Source: Yersinia intermedia (GTDB lineage Bacteria > Pseudomonadota > Gammaproteobacteria > Enterobacterales > Enterobacteriaceae). Taken from it: DNA of 64,000 nt. Made by a program: the position numbers and the translations under genes. A model generated the notes under the pieces. It saw only the letters and a program-made list of their open reading frames with translations. It searched no databases and was not told the origin of the DNA. How positions within the stretch are numbered: the stretch's first letter is position 1; each line of letters starts with the position of its first letter. Location: positions 1,798,001-1,862,000 of the forward strand of contig NZ_LR134116.1 in assembly GCF_900635455.1 (NCBI RefSeq). The letters are read 5' to 3'. Below are positions 49,089-58,305 of this stretch, piece by piece.

Positions 49089-50387
49089 TTGTATTCTGTT
49101 ATTGAGCCTAAACACGGCGGGCAGTCAGGGAATGTCATCCTGTGCCGGCAGTGCGACATGTCAGTGGCCTTACCCTCCCTGCCTTATGGCACCAAAGCGG
49201 TATGCCCGCGTTGCAAAACCACACTGACTGCTCGGTGGGATGAGCCACGTAAACGCCCAGTAGGATACGCACTGAGCGCATTATTTATGCTGGTGCTGGC
49301 TAATATGTTCCCGTTCGTCAACATGCGTGTGGCCGGGATCACCAGCGAAATTACCCTGTTTCAAATACCTCAAGTGATGGTGTCAGATAACTATACCAGT
49401 ATGGCAACGTTATTTATGGTGCTGGTTCAGTTGATACCCGCATTCTGTATGGTAGCCATTATTCTGCTCTGTCTACGGGTGCGGATGCCTGCTCACTTGA
49501 AAGCGGTAATAGCGAGAGTATTATTTCAATTTAAAAGCTGGTGCATGGTTGAGATTTTCCTCGCCGGTGTGCTGGTGAGTTTTGTCAAACTGATGGCGTA
49601 TGGCGAAATCGGCATTGGCAGTAGTTTTATTCCCTATTGCCTATTTTGTCTGTTACAAGTCCGTGCTTTTCAATGTGTCGATCGTCATTGGATGTGGCAG
49701 GATATTGCCCCAGCCCCCGAACTGAAGTTCCCGTTGATTACGGGCCGTACTGGTTTGAGTCAGGGGTTGCGATCCTGTTCTTGTTGTACTGCCATTTTGC
49801 CGCAATCCCAGGTGCAATGCCCGCGCTGCCATACTCATGGCTACGTTCGCCGCCGTAATAGCTTGCAGTGGACGATGGCGCTGCTGATTACCTCGATTCT
49901 GCTCTATATTCCAGCTAATCTGATGCCGATTATGATTACCGAAAGTCTGGGGAATCAAATGGGTTCTACCATTATGTCCGGGGTTATTTTCTTGTGGAGC
50001 GAAGGTTCCTATCCCGTGGCTATGGTGATTTTTATCGCCAGTATCATGGTGCCATCGTTAAAAATGTTAGCGATTGGCTGGCTGTGTTGGGATGCAAAAG
50101 GGAAAGGAAAAGGAAAAGGGAATACCGATACTGAACGGATGCATTTTATTTATGAAATCGTCGAGTTTGTTGGCCGTTGGTCAATGATCGATGTCTTTGT
50201 TATCGCGGTGCTCTCATCATTAGTCCGTATTGGGCAACTGATGAGTATTTACCCAGCGATTGGTGCCCTGCTATTTGCCATGGTAGTGGTTCTGACAATG
50301 TTTTCTGCATTAACCTTTGATCCCCGTTTAACCTGGGATCGAATAAGTGAATCAACCCAAAAGGAGCCGCAAGGTGACGGACAATAA
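49089..50387 (+). CDS. pqiA: PqiA, intermembrane transport membrane protein
   Basis: Inner-membrane partner of the PqiB MCE protein in lipid trafficking between inner and outer membranes; paraquat-inducible in E. coli. It has 432 residues in two homologous halves, each starting with a CxxC-CxxC zinc-ribbon-like motif (CRQCDM ... CPRCKT; CSCCTA ... CPRCHT) followed by four predicted membrane helices (SALFMLVLANMFPFVNM; LLITSILLYIPANLMPIMI). The start is TTG at 49089, supported by AAGGA 8 bases upstream and because the conserved first CxxC lies before any ATG. A lysine/glycine-rich KGKGKGKG run near 338 is a small expansion. It overlaps pqiB by 14 bp. Confidence 0.94.
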   Translation: MYSVIEPKHGGQSGNVILCRQCDMSVALPSLPYGTKAVCPRCKTTLTARWDEPRKRPVGYALSALFMLVLANMFPFVNMRVAGITSEITLFQIPQVMVSDNYTSMATLFMVLVQLIPAFCMVAIILLCLRVRMPAHLKAVIARVLFQFKSWCMVEIFLAGVLVSFVKLMAYGEIGIGSSFIPYCLFCLLQVRAFQCVDRHWMWQDIAPAPELKFPLITGRTGLSQGLRSCSCCTAILPQSQVQCPRCHTHGYVRRRNSLQWTMALLITSILLYIPANLMPIMITESLGNQMGSTIMSGVIFLWSEGSYPVAMVIFIASIMVPSLKMLAIGWLCWDAKGKGKGKGNTDTERMHFIYEIVEFVGRWSMIDVFVIAVLSSLVRIGQLMSIYPAIGALLFAMVVVLTMFSALTFDPRLTWDRISESTQKEPQGDGQ

Positions 50388-52026
50388 TCCCAGCCAGAAT
50401 GTGGCGGAAATTGAAAAAATCAAGCGCTGGTCCCCGGTGTGGATCATCCCGATTGTCACGGTACTGATTGGCGCATGGATTTTATTTTATCATTTCAGCC
50501 ATCAGGGGCCACAAGTGGTGTTGACCACACTGAATGCTGAAGGCATTGATGCGGGTAAAACTAAAATCAAGAGCCGCAGTGTGGATGTCGGTATCGTTGA
50601 ACAGGTCACGCTGAGCGAGGATCTGAAACATGTTATCGTGCAAGCGCGGCTCAATTCAGGCATGAGTACCCTGTTACATGGCGATACGGTTTTCTGGGTA
50701 GTGAAACCGCAAATTGGCCGTGAAGGTGTGTCTGGCCTGGGAACGCTACTTTCCGGTGCTTACATTGAGCTGCAACCTGGTAGCAAAGGTAAGTCATTAA
50801 ATGAATTCACCTTATTGGATTCCCCTCCGCTGGCCTCACCTGATGCCAAAGGGGTGCGGATAATGCTGGATAGCGAACAGGCTGGGCAGTTGAATGCCGG
50901 GGATCCGGTATTGTTCCGTGGCTATCGCGTCGGGTCGGTAGAAACCAGTACCTTTGATGCCAAATCACGCTTAATGCGTTATCAGTTATTTATTGGTGCG
51001 CCTTATGACAGTCTGGTCACCAGCAATGTTCGTTTCTGGAAGGACAGTGGTGTTGCAGTCGATCTCTCATCACAAGGAATGCGAGTTGAGATGGCATCGC
51101 TGGCAACCTTATTCAGTGGTGGCGTCAGTTTCGATGTGCCTGATGGTTCTGATCTGGGCAAGCCAATCACAGCAGCTAAAGCTGAATTCAAACTGTTTGA
51201 TAATCGCAGCAGCATTCAAAATTCTCTGTTCACGGAACATGAAGATTTCTTGTTGTTCTTCTCTGATTCTGTGCGTGGTTTGCAGTCTGGTGCACCGGTA
51301 GAGTTCCGTGGCATTCGTGTGGGTACTGTGGCTGATGTACCGTTCTTCACCAAAGGCATGAGGCAGCGGGTAGATAATGATTTCCGTATACCTGTACTTA
51401 TTCGCATTGAACCAGGCCGTTTCCGCGATGATTTAGGCCCGGATACCAATTTTGCGCAAATATTGAAAACAGCGAAAGAGCGCGGGCTACGTGCATCGAT
51501 GAAGTCAGGTAACTTGCTGACAGGCGCGCTGTTTGTTGATCTGGATTTCTACCCAGATGCCAAACCGTGGAAAGGGCCGCTGGAAGTGGCGGGCTATCCA
51601 TTGCTGCCAACCGTCAGCGGTGGTTTAGCGCAAATTCAGCAGAAACTGATGCAAACGCTGGATAAGATTAATAGTCTGCCACTGGATCCAATGGTGAACG
51701 AAGTCACGAAGACACTGGCTGAAAGTCAGAAAACGATGCGTGAAACTCAGAAAACCTTGGCTGCATTGACGGCAATTACCTCCAGCCCTGCGATGCAGGA
51801 TCTACCAAAAGATCTGCAAAAAACGCTGAATGAGTTGAATCGCAGCATGAAAGGCTTCCAGCCAGGTTCACCGGCTTACAACAAGATGGTGGGTGATATG
51901 CAACGGTTAGATCAGGTCTTGCGTGAATTACAGCCGGTATTGCGTACGCTAAACGAGAAGAGCAACGCACTGGTATTTGAAGCGGCAGGAAGTCAGGATC
52001 CTCAGCCTAAGAAGGCCAAAAAATGA
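50374..52026 (+). CDS. pqiB: PqiB, MCE-domain intermembrane transport protein
   Basis: Periplasm-spanning hexameric MCE protein forming a syringe-like lipid conduit. It has 550 residues. An N-terminal membrane anchor (WSPVWIIPIVTVLIGAWILF, about 19-38) precedes three MCE domains (IKSRSVDVGIVEQV about 68; FRGYRVGSVETS about 180; FRGIRVGTVADVP about 310) and a C-terminal helical needle (about 430-535) with repeated Gln/Lys-rich heptads. The GTG start at 50374 has AAGGAG seven bases upstream; GTG at 50347 is less likely. It overlaps pqiA by 14 bp and pqiC by 4 bp. Confidence 0.95.
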   Translation: MTDNNPSQNVAEIEKIKRWSPVWIIPIVTVLIGAWILFYHFSHQGPQVVLTTLNAEGIDAGKTKIKSRSVDVGIVEQVTLSEDLKHVIVQARLNSGMSTLLHGDTVFWVVKPQIGREGVSGLGTLLSGAYIELQPGSKGKSLNEFTLLDSPPLASPDAKGVRIMLDSEQAGQLNAGDPVLFRGYRVGSVETSTFDAKSRLMRYQLFIGAPYDSLVTSNVRFWKDSGVAVDLSSQGMRVEMASLATLFSGGVSFDVPDGSDLGKPITAAKAEFKLFDNRSSIQNSLFTEHEDFLLFFSDSVRGLQSGAPVEFRGIRVGTVADVPFFTKGMRQRVDNDFRIPVLIRIEPGRFRDDLGPDTNFAQILKTAKERGLRASMKSGNLLTGALFVDLDFYPDAKPWKGPLEVAGYPLLPTVSGGLAQIQQKLMQTLDKINSLPLDPMVNEVTKTLAESQKTMRETQKTLAALTAITSSPAMQDLPKDLQKTLNELNRSMKGFQPGSPAYNKMVGDMQRLDQVLRELQPVLRTLNEKSNALVFEAAGSQDPQPKKAKK

Positions 52027-52583
52027 TGAAATGGATGGCAGTTCTCGCAGCGTTGTTGCTCAGCGCTTGCAGTAGCGAACCCGGCAAAACCTACTATCAG
52101 TTACCGGCTCTTAGCGCTCCTGCTACGGCCAGTAGCAGTGTTGCCTCAAAACAGCTATGGATTGAACATGTTGGTGTCGCTGATTATCTGGCTGCGACAG
52201 GGGTGGTGTACCAAACCAACGATGTGCAGTATGTCATTGCCAGTAACAACCTTTGGGCCAGTCCGCTGGATCAACAGTTGCAGCAAACCTTGGTGACCAA
52301 TCTGAGTAATGCGCTGCCGGGTTGGCTGGTCTCTTCACAACCACTGGATAGCGATCAGGACGTTCTCAATGTGACTGTAACCGGCTTCCATGGCCGCTAT
52401 GATGGTCGTGCCATCATTCGTGGCGTGTGGATACTGAAACATCAGGGGCAGTTGATTAAGCAGCCATTCGATCTCGAGCTTAAACAGAGTGAAGACGGTT
52501 ACGATGCGTTGATCCGTACTTTGGCGCAGGGCTGGCAGCAAGAGGCCACAGCTATTGCTGCTCAGTTACAAAACGTTAAGTAA
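52023..52583 (+). CDS. pqiC: PqiC (YmbA), outer-membrane lipoprotein of the Pqi system
   Basis: A 186-residue lipoprotein interacting with PqiB at the outer membrane. The signal MMKWMAVLAALLLSACSSEP has lipobox LSAC, with lipid-modified Cys at 16. The DUF330/ABC-type transport auxiliary domain follows (YYQLPALSAP; LWIEHVGVADYLAATGVVYQ; NLWASPLDQQL). Two adjacent ATGs (52023, 52026) are possible; the first overlaps the pqiB stop as ATGATG. Last gene of pqiABC; a strong terminator follows. Confidence 0.94.
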   Translation: MMKWMAVLAALLLSACSSEPGKTYYQLPALSAPATASSSVASKQLWIEHVGVADYLAATGVVYQTNDVQYVIASNNLWASPLDQQLQQTLVTNLSNALPGWLVSSQPLDSDQDVLNVTVTGFHGRYDGRAIIRGVWILKHQGQLIKQPFDLELKQSEDGYDALIRTLAQGWQQEATAIAAQLQNVK

Positions 52584-52614
52584 TATTTTGTTCTAATTTA
52601 ATCTAATATCAGTT

Positions 52615-52663
52615 AAACCCTCTTTCGTTGCTAATGAAAAATTACAGCGAAAGAGGGTTTTTT
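52615..52663 (+). terminator. Terminator of pqiABC
   Basis: A 13-bp perfect stem AAACCCTCTTTCG/CGAAAGAGGGTTT with a 20-nt loop followed by TTT, 32 bp after pqiC. Confidence 0.88.
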
Positions 52664-52863
52664 GTTTAATATCAACATATTGTCTTCAGTTGCCCCCAAA
52701 TCAACCACTTAGCAAATTCAGCGTGCATAGCTCACAAATATGACATTGGCGTGAATTTTGCGCATTGCTTTTCTGTTTCCTAAGGTCTATCACTTAATTG
52801 TGGCTGCACATAAAGTGGTCACTGTTTTCTTTCCACCAGACCGAAAGATGAGGGAAACGAGGC

Positions 52864-53031
52864 ATGAAGAGACAGAAAAGAGATCGCCTGGAAAGGGCAT
52901 TGTCACGCGGATATCAAGCAGGTATTTCAGGGCGTTCAAGGGAAATTTGTCCCTATCAAGCTTTAGACGCCAGATCACATTGGTTAGGAGGTTGGCGACA
53001 AGCCATGGAGGACAGGGCTGTGACCGCTTAA
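52864..53031 (+). CDS. rmf: Ribosome modulation factor
   Basis: Stationary-phase protein that dimerises 70S ribosomes into hibernating 100S particles. This 55-codon gene starts MKRQKRDRLERALSRGYQAG, continues with SGRSREICPYQALDARSHWL and ends GGWRQAMEDRAVTA, almost the E. coli sequence. It is very basic, as expected. It lies between pqiC and the fabA region as in E. coli, with its own terminator. In E. coli expression depends on ppGpp; no control site was identified here. Confidence 0.97.
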   Translation: MKRQKRDRLERALSRGYQAGISGRSREICPYQALDARSHWLGGWRQAMEDRAVTA

Positions 53032-53057
53032 GCGGCTCTCTGTCAGACTAAGGGATC

Positions 53058-53098
53058 ACCTCCGCTTTATGCGCATATTGCGGAGGTTTTCATTTTTA
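53058..53098 (+). terminator. Terminator of rmf
   Basis: The stem ACCTCCGC/GCGGAGGT (53058-53087) with a 14-nt loop containing GCGC, followed by TTTTCATTTTT, 27 bp after the rmf stop. Confidence 0.87.
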
Positions 53099-53099
53099 C

Positions 53100-53176
53100 T
53101 CTTCGTACTTGGCGCCGCAGCGTTGTTGGCTGCATTCGCTTACCCGAATCATTGACTGGTGTCAACTCATCGGGAC
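53100..53176 (-). repeat. Truncated ERIC remnant between rmf and the fabF-like gene
   Basis: Fragment related to the inverted copy at 18100: shared pieces are GTTGGCTGC, TACCCGAATCA, TTGACTGGT and CTCATCGGGAC. One arm and part of the core are present; the other arm is missing. It lies immediately downstream of the fabF-like gene end. Confidence 0.6.
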
Positions 53177-53186
53177 TCATATCAAA

Positions 53187-54461
53187 CTATTCAATCCAGC
53201 GCTTTAGCAAGATACTCGCGTTAACGCCACCAAAACCGAAGCCATTTGACAGCGCATAAGTTATCTCATGAGGAAGAGCTTTACCTGCCACGATATTCAA
53301 CCCCTCGGCCGCAGGATCCAGATTCTCCAAATTCAGAGTGGCTGGCACGATTTGATCACGTAACGCCAGTACCGTGAAGATGGTTTCCAATCCGCCAGCC
53401 GCTCCCAGCAAATGCCCGGTGGCTGACTTGGTTGAGGTAATGGCTAAGGTAGCACTCTCACCAAATAAGTGTTTAATCGCATTGATTTCACCGATATCAC
53501 CCACCGGGGTTGAGGTTGCATGCGCATTAAGATGCTGAACTTGTTCCGGTTTAATTTTAGCCTGACGCAAAGCGATCTTCATTGCACGATATGCGCCATC
53601 ACCGTCTTCAGCACCAGAAGTCATATGGTAGGCATCGGCACTGGTACCGTAGCCGACAATCTCAGCCAATGGTTGTGCGCCACGTGCGAGAGCATGCTCT
53701 AACTCCTCAATAATCAGTAAACCGGCACCTTCCCCCATCACAAAGCCATCACGAGCACTGTCGAAGGGGCGGGAGGCTTTTTCAGGTGTACTATTAGAGC
53801 CGGTTGATAGCGCGCGGGCCGCCGCAAAACCAGCCAAACTGACCTTATCAATTGCGGCTTCAGTGCCACCACATAGGGCAACATCCGCTTCATCGTTGCG
53901 GATCATCCGCACTGCATCACCAATAGCTTGCACTCCCGCCGCACAAGCGGTGACGGGTGCGCCAATCGGCCCTTTAAAATGATGCTTAATAGAAACATGA
54001 CCCGCAGCCAAATTCACTAAAAACGAAGGCACGGTGAAAGGGGAAAGGCGTTTTGGCCCACGAGTGTCGGTGGTGCGTACTGCATGAGCAATCGCTGGGA
54101 ACCCCCCAATACCAGAACCAATTACCGTAGCGGTACGTTCCTGTTTTTCTGCATTGTCGGCATGCCAGTCGGCTTGGGTGATAGCTTCATCTGCCGCCGC
54201 CATCGCAAATTCAATGAAACGATCCATTTTCTTCTGATCTTTTGGCGCTACAGCTTTATCAGGATCAAAGCCTGCTGCTGAGTCTGCATCAAGTGTAGGA
54301 ACTTGCCCACCAATCTTGGCTGGTAAATCACCGACAATCTCATCCGGCAGAACACGGATGCCGGATTGCCCTGCCAGCAGACGTTGCCAAACAGTTTCGC
54401 TACCACAGCCTAATGGGGAAACCACACCCATTCCTGTAATTACTACACGGCGCGTATTCAT
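53187..54461 (-). CDS. FabF-like 3-oxoacyl-ACP synthase II (second copy type)
   Basis: Condensing enzyme of the beta-ketoacyl-ACP synthase family. It has 424 residues. The Cys-His-His triad is complete: Cys173 in TACAAGVQ, His314 in NAHATSTPVGD and His350 in KSATGHLLGAAGG, with Lys345. The end FGFGGVNASILLKRW is typical. The NAHATSTPVGD motif differs slightly from the usual FabF NAHGTSTPAGD. The main fabF is normally in the fab cluster beside acpP, so this is an additional synthase. It overlaps the upstream regulator gene by 4 bp (ATGA), and fabA lies 0.7 kb upstream on the same strand. The substrate chain is unknown. A role in unsaturated or specialised fatty acid elongation is inference. 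Confidence 0.88.
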   Translation of the reverse strand: MNTRRVVITGMGVVSPLGCGSETVWQRLLAGQSGIRVLPDEIVGDLPAKIGGQVPTLDADSAAGFDPDKAVAPKDQKKMDRFIEFAMAAADEAITQADWHADNAEKQERTATVIGSGIGGFPAIAHAVRTTDTRGPKRLSPFTVPSFLVNLAAGHVSIKHHFKGPIGAPVTACAAGVQAIGDAVRMIRNDEADVALCGGTEAAIDKVSLAGFAAARALSTGSNSTPEKASRPFDSARDGFVMGEGAGLLIIEELEHALARGAQPLAEIVGYGTSADAYHMTSGAEDGDGAYRAMKIALRQAKIKPEQVQHLNAHATSTPVGDIGEINAIKHLFGESATLAITSTKSATGHLLGAAGGLETIFTVLALRDQIVPATLNLENLDPAAEGLNIVAGKALPHEITYALSNGFGFGGVNASILLKRWIE

Positions 54462-55003
54462 CGTTTTTCCTTTTGAGACTTAATTGAGTGGGACTGCTGA
54501 CGGGTATCGATTGATTGTTTGCCATGCATCAGTGCCAACCGTTGATTAATTATATCGCTCTTGACGGAGCCTGCCGCAAGAGTGACATCTTGTGCCTGAA
54601 TAGGTTGCCCGGTATTTCTGTCCAGTAAGATGGCCTCTACTGGATTTCCAGTACGGCGATCTGCGAGTATCACCGCAGGGCCAAGTGGCGCAAAATGCTG
54701 ATTACCCCAGTGGAATAGTGCCGCCATCACGGGGAAGAAATCATTACCACGCTCAGTCAATAAATACTCATAACGGGCAGGGCGCGGATTATACAGTCGC
54801 TTCTCAAGGATCCCACTTTCCACCAGATACTTTAGGCGACGGGTGAGGATAGTGGGGGATAGCTGCAAACTTTGCTGAAATTCATCAAAGCGTGTTAACC
54901 CTTGAAAGGCATCACGGATGATTAATATGCTCCACCATTCACCGACGCGTTCAAGAGCGCGGGCAACCGGACAGGGCATATCTTCAAGACAGGTTCTTTG
55001 CAT
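54458..55003 (-). CDS. HxlR-family transcriptional regulator
   Basis: A 181-residue winged-helix regulator. The N-terminus has MQRTCLEDMPCPVARALERV then GEWWSILIIRDAFQGLTRFD; SPTILTRRLKYLVESGILEK is the recognition-helix region and YEYLLTERGNDFFPVMAALF the end of the HxlR domain. Cysteines near the N-terminus (CLEDMPC) are where redox- or aldehyde-sensing relatives carry reactive Cys. A 60-70-residue C-terminal extension after the domain is unusual for the shortest HxlR proteins. The start at 55003 follows TGAGGA; a longer frame to 55153 overlaps the fabA terminator and was rejected. Coupled to the fabF-like gene. Confidence 0.87.
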   Translation of the reverse strand: MQRTCLEDMPCPVARALERVGEWWSILIIRDAFQGLTRFDEFQQSLQLSPTILTRRLKYLVESGILEKRLYNPRPARYEYLLTERGNDFFPVMAALFHWGNQHFAPLGPAVILADRRTGNPVEAILLDRNTGQPIQAQDVTLAAGSVKSDIINQRLALMHGKQSIDTRQQSHSIKSQKEKR

Positions 55004-55096
55004 ACCATTCCTCACATCATGATTGTGTTTTTGGCTGAGCATGGGCTGAAAATTAAAACCCAATAAGTGACTACATTTATTGTAGTTACTTGAGTT

Positions 55097-55151
55097 AAAA
55101 AAAATGCCTTTGGGCATCATTATTATGGTGCAGGGGAGTGACTGCCCCTGC
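55097..55151 (-). terminator. Terminator of fabA
   Basis: On the minus strand a GC-rich stem GCAGGGG/CCCCTGC (55130-55151) is followed by a second hairpin, ATGCC-CAAA-GGCAT (55104-55117), ending in eight T residues. It separates fabA from the HxlR/FabF pair, so those two are probably transcribed from their own promoter. Confidence 0.85.
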
Positions 55152-55173
55152 ACAGGGATAACAGAACAATATT

Positions 55174-55692
55174 TTAGAAAGTATTGGTATCTTTAAACAG
55201 ACCCACTTTCAAGTCGGTGGCAGTGTAAATCACTTTGCCATCAACCAATACTTCACCGTCCGCGACACCCATAATTAATTTACGCATAATAACGCGTTTA
55301 AAATTAATACGATATGTTACTTTCTTGGCATCAGGCAGTATCTGACCGGTGAATTTCACCTCACCGACACCCAGCGCGCGGCCTTTGCCTTCGCCACCTA
55401 ACCAGCCAAGATAGAAACCAACCAATTGCCACATAGCATCAAGGCCCAGGCAACCAGGCATAACAGGATCACCGATAAAGTGGCAACCGAAGAACCATAG
55501 GTCTGGATTGATATCCAGTTCCGCTTCCACATAACCTTTGCCATAGGTACCGCCGTCTTCAGTCATCTTGACGACACGGTCCATCATTAACATATTGCCT
55601 GCTGGCAATGGTGGTCCGCCAGCGCCAAACAGTTCGCCACGGCCTGATGCTTCAAGGTCTTCTTTTGTATAGGATTCGCGTTTATCTACCAT
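55174..55692 (-). CDS. fabA: 3-hydroxydecanoyl-ACP dehydratase/isomerase
   Basis: Introduces the cis double bond of bacterial unsaturated fatty acids at the C10 stage. It has 172 residues, starting [20 protein letters not shown]. The active-site His lies in [14 protein letters not shown] (about 67-80) and the Asp in [11 protein letters not shown] (about 82-92). It is near-identical to E. coli FabA. A longer frame to 55806 overlaps lonH and was rejected. FabR- and FadR-type operators lie upstream. Downstream a double terminator precedes the HxlR/FabF-like pair. Confidence 0.97.
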   Translation of the reverse strand: MVDKRESYTKEDLEASGRGELFGAGGPPLPAGNMLMMDRVVKMTEDGGTYGKGYVEAELDINPDLWFFGCHFIGDPVMPGCLGLDAMWQLVGFYLGWLGGEGKGRALGVGEVKFTGQILPDAKKVTYRINFKRVIMRKLIMGVADGEVLVDGKVIYTATDLKVGLFKDTNTF

Positions 55693-55730
55693 GTTCTCAG
55701 TAAGCCTTATTTTAGTGAAGTGCGCAGAAT

Positions 55731-55764
55731 AGCGTACACCTGTACGCTGAGCAAGTCCGATCAG
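55731..55764 (-). promoter_or_regulatory. FabR and FadR operator-like sites of fabA
   Basis: AGCGTACACCTGTACGCT (55731-55748) is a perfect 18-bp palindrome apart from its two centre bases. It matches the FabR repressor site type of fabA/fabB. Partly overlapping it, on the minus strand, is CTGATCGGACTTGCTCAGC (55746-55764), which closely follows the known E. coli fabA FadR activator site. The promoter therefore overlaps the last codons of lonH (stop at 55761-55763). Site identity is by similarity. Confidence 0.75.
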
Positions 55765-57533
55765 CCCTGGTTGAACCAGTTTAGCCAGCGTAATGGCCAT
55801 GGCCAACGGTGTCTGTCCTGCGGATTAACCTGTGAGATTCGCTCTTGAATTATACCTAACAGGCTGGGTTGCTGCTCGTCGGCATACACCATACCTGTCA
55901 ATAACGGTAGTGCTTCAGCGGCGCTATCAACGGCCCAGAGATGGAACTGACCATTTTGCACTGCCTCAACTACCGCCTGATTCAGGCATAAATGACGGAC
56001 ATTGGTCGTGGGTAGAATCACCCCCTGTGTGCCCGTCAGCCCGCGACGCTGACAAGCTTCGAAGAAGCCTTCGATCTTTTCATTCACGCCGCCAATAGGC
56101 TGCACATTACCAAACTGATCAACCGAGCCGGTGACCGCAATTTGCTGGTTGATCGGCTGCTGCGAAAGGGCGCTGATCAAAGCACAAAGCTCGGCCAGTG
56201 AGGCGCTATCGCCATCGACTTCACCATAGGATTGCTCAAAAACAATCGAGGCCGAGAATGGCAGCGGTTGATCAAGTTCCAATTCCGAAATCAAGAATGC
56301 CTGCATAATCATCATGCCTTTAGCATGTAGATTACCGCCTAATTCCGCTTTACGTTCAACGTCAACAAATTCGCCGTCACCCAAGTGAACCACACAACTG
56401 ATACGTGCAGGTTCGCCAAAGGCATAAGGGTGGCCTGGGTATTCCAGTACCGACAAGCCATTAATCTGGCCGACGACCAGGCCTTCGGTATCAACCAAAA
56501 TCTGCCCTAGCTCAATTTCATCTTGCATCCGCTCGGCAAGATAACTATTGCGCCAGTCACGGGCATTCAGTGCAACTTCCAGCGCATTGGCGGTTATTGA
56601 GGCTTCTTCAGCATATAGCGCCGCTTCGGCTAAGTGACCGGTTAACCATTGCGGACACAGAGGCAGACTACCCTGATCACCGCTGTAGCGCACCGCCTGA
56701 CGAAACAGAACTGGCCAGGCATCGGCAGATAAGGATGGCAACTGCTTTCTTTGCAATAACGCATTGATATAACCACACCATAGGGTCATACCATCGATAT
56801 CGACCAGTGGCAGTTCGACTTCGAACTCGCCATAGATAGCCAATTCCCCTAACTCGGGTTCCATATCGTGGAAATCGCCAAGGCCCAGACGGTCGCCAAC
56901 AAGAATCAGGCGCAGGTCCAGTGGCATCGAGGGAATATGTACTGGCAGAGGGCGGGTTTCATCAGGTGACAACCAATCGAAGCGTTGCTGAACAATCATT
57001 TGTTTCAGGCGCAGCCACATCAGTGGTTGAGCTTGTAATGCCCGTACTGACAGGATCAATATGCCGCCATTAGCTTGATGAACCAAGCCAGGTTGCAGAC
57101 TGATTTGATCTTTATGCCATCTAACACAACCAAACAGTTGTTCTGGTTCTACCCATTCCTGATAGAGGCAGCGTGAACGGGCCGCAAAAGGCTCGTCACC
57201 ACGTTGTGCCGGCTGCCAGGTCACTAGGTTACCATCAACCTGATAATCACCACCAAACACGGCAGAGGCTTCAGGTTGCAGCTCTTTAACTACCTGCGCG
57301 ATCAGTGCCAGATACTCAGTACTCTCCTGTGCTTTAATCAGCATAAAACGCGGTTGAGATTGAGGATGACAAAACAACGTCATGCCATTCTCTAACCGGG
57401 GCTGAATCGCCGAGAAAGAAACCGGCTCCAACTGGGAGGCCGTAGCAAATAACGCTTCATAAGGCGTTGCGTTCGGCAGTAGTGACTGCCATTCAAGTCG
57501 GTTATTGGTCAAAGTAATAGATGCAATCGTCAA
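55761..57533 (-). CDS. lonH: LonH (YcbZ), Lon-like serine protease
   Basis: Protein with a C-terminal Lon-type protease domain carrying a Ser-Lys dyad: Ser in [18 protein letters not shown] (about 480-487) and Lys in [14 protein letters not shown] (about 520-533). The N-terminal half resembles an AAA+/RNA helicase-like module ([20 protein letters not shown]), but no Walker A GxxGxGK[ST] is visible in its 590 residues, so ATP dependence is doubtful. E. coli YcbZ has the same layout. The start [20 protein letters not shown] is consistent with orthologues. Substrates are unknown. Its 3' end overlaps the fabA operators. Confidence 0.92.
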   Translation of the reverse strand: MTIASITLTNNRLEWQSLLPNATPYEALFATASQLEPVSFSAIQPRLENGMTLFCHPQSQPRFMLIKAQESTEYLALIAQVVKELQPEASAVFGGDYQVDGNLVTWQPAQRGDEPFAARSRCLYQEWVEPEQLFGCVRWHKDQISLQPGLVHQANGGILILSVRALQAQPLMWLRLKQMIVQQRFDWLSPDETRPLPVHIPSMPLDLRLILVGDRLGLGDFHDMEPELGELAIYGEFEVELPLVDIDGMTLWCGYINALLQRKQLPSLSADAWPVLFRQAVRYSGDQGSLPLCPQWLTGHLAEAALYAEEASITANALEVALNARDWRNSYLAERMQDEIELGQILVDTEGLVVGQINGLSVLEYPGHPYAFGEPARISCVVHLGDGEFVDVERKAELGGNLHAKGMMIMQAFLISELELDQPLPFSASIVFEQSYGEVDGDSASLAELCALISALSQQPINQQIAVTGSVDQFGNVQPIGGVNEKIEGFFEACQRRGLTGTQGVILPTTNVRHLCLNQAVVEAVQNGQFHLWAVDSAAEALPLLTGMVYADEQQPSLLGIIQERISQVNPQDRHRWPWPLRWLNWFNQG

Positions 57534-57722
57534 AAAGGGAAAGGGCGATTATACAAGAATAAAGCAGGCTGCATATACGTAGAGTGGTAGTTGGTCGCAA
57601 GGAGTAAGACATCGGCAGTGTTCCGTACAAAAAACAAACTAATCATATGCTTTTAGTAGGGTGAAATTCTGCATAAAACTGTTATGCTTGATTTAAGTTA
57701 CACGGTCACTAAAGAGCTCACG

Positions 57723-58178
57723 ATGAAATATCAACAACTGGAAAATCTGGAAAGTGGTTGGAAATGGGCGTATTTGGTAAAAAAACACCGTGAAGGTGAA
57801 GCCATTACTCGCCATATTGAAAACAGTGCAGCTACGGACGCGGTAGAGCAGCTGATGAAGCTGGAAAGTGAACCAGTAAAGGTGTTGGAGTGGATTGACG
57901 CACATATGAATATGCAACTGGCTACTCGGATGAAGCAGACTATCCGCGCCAGGCGTAAGCGCCATTTTAATGCCGAGCATCAGCATACCCGCAAAAAATC
58001 TATCGATCTGGAATTTCTGGTTTGGCAGCGTTTGGCTGCTCTAGCCCGGCGCCGTGGCGGTACCTTGTCAGATACAGTGGTGCAGTTAATTGAAGATGCT
58101 GAGCGCAAAGAGAAATATGCCAACCAGATGTCATCTTTGAAACAGGACTTACAGGATATTCTCGGTAAAGAGATCTAA
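57723..58178 (+). CDS. matP: Macrodomain Ter protein MatP
   Basis: Binds matS sites to condense the Ter macrodomain, links it to the divisome and excludes MukBEF. It has 151 residues, starting [20 protein letters not shown]. The ribbon-helix-helix/four-helix DNA-binding region is [20 protein letters not shown] (about 89-108), the end [19 protein letters not shown] is the tetramerisation coiled coil. In-frame upstream ATG at 57684 was rejected by homology. Presence of matP, together with mukBEF, fits an enterobacterial chromosome; the window itself need not lie in Ter. Confidence 0.96.
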   Translation: MKYQQLENLESGWKWAYLVKKHREGEAITRHIENSAATDAVEQLMKLESEPVKVLEWIDAHMNMQLATRMKQTIRARRKRHFNAEHQHTRKKSIDLEFLVWQRLAALARRRGGTLSDTVVQLIEDAERKEKYANQMSSLKQDLQDILGKEI

Positions 58179-58260
58179 CCTGTCTTGGCATGAACCTGAT
58201 CAGAGATGAAGTAAACCCATTAATAATAGAGATATTAATGGGTTTACTATCATTAATGAC

Positions 58261-58290
58261 AAAAAAAAACCCCGCAATGCGGGGTTTTTT
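58261..58290. terminator. Bidirectional terminator between matP and ompA
   Basis: The stem CCCCGC-AAT-GCGGGG (58270-58284) is flanked by nine A residues on the left and six T on the right, so it can end both the plus-strand matP and minus-strand ompA transcripts. Confidence 0.9.
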
Positions 58291-58305
58291 ACAAAAGGAG
58301 TAAAC

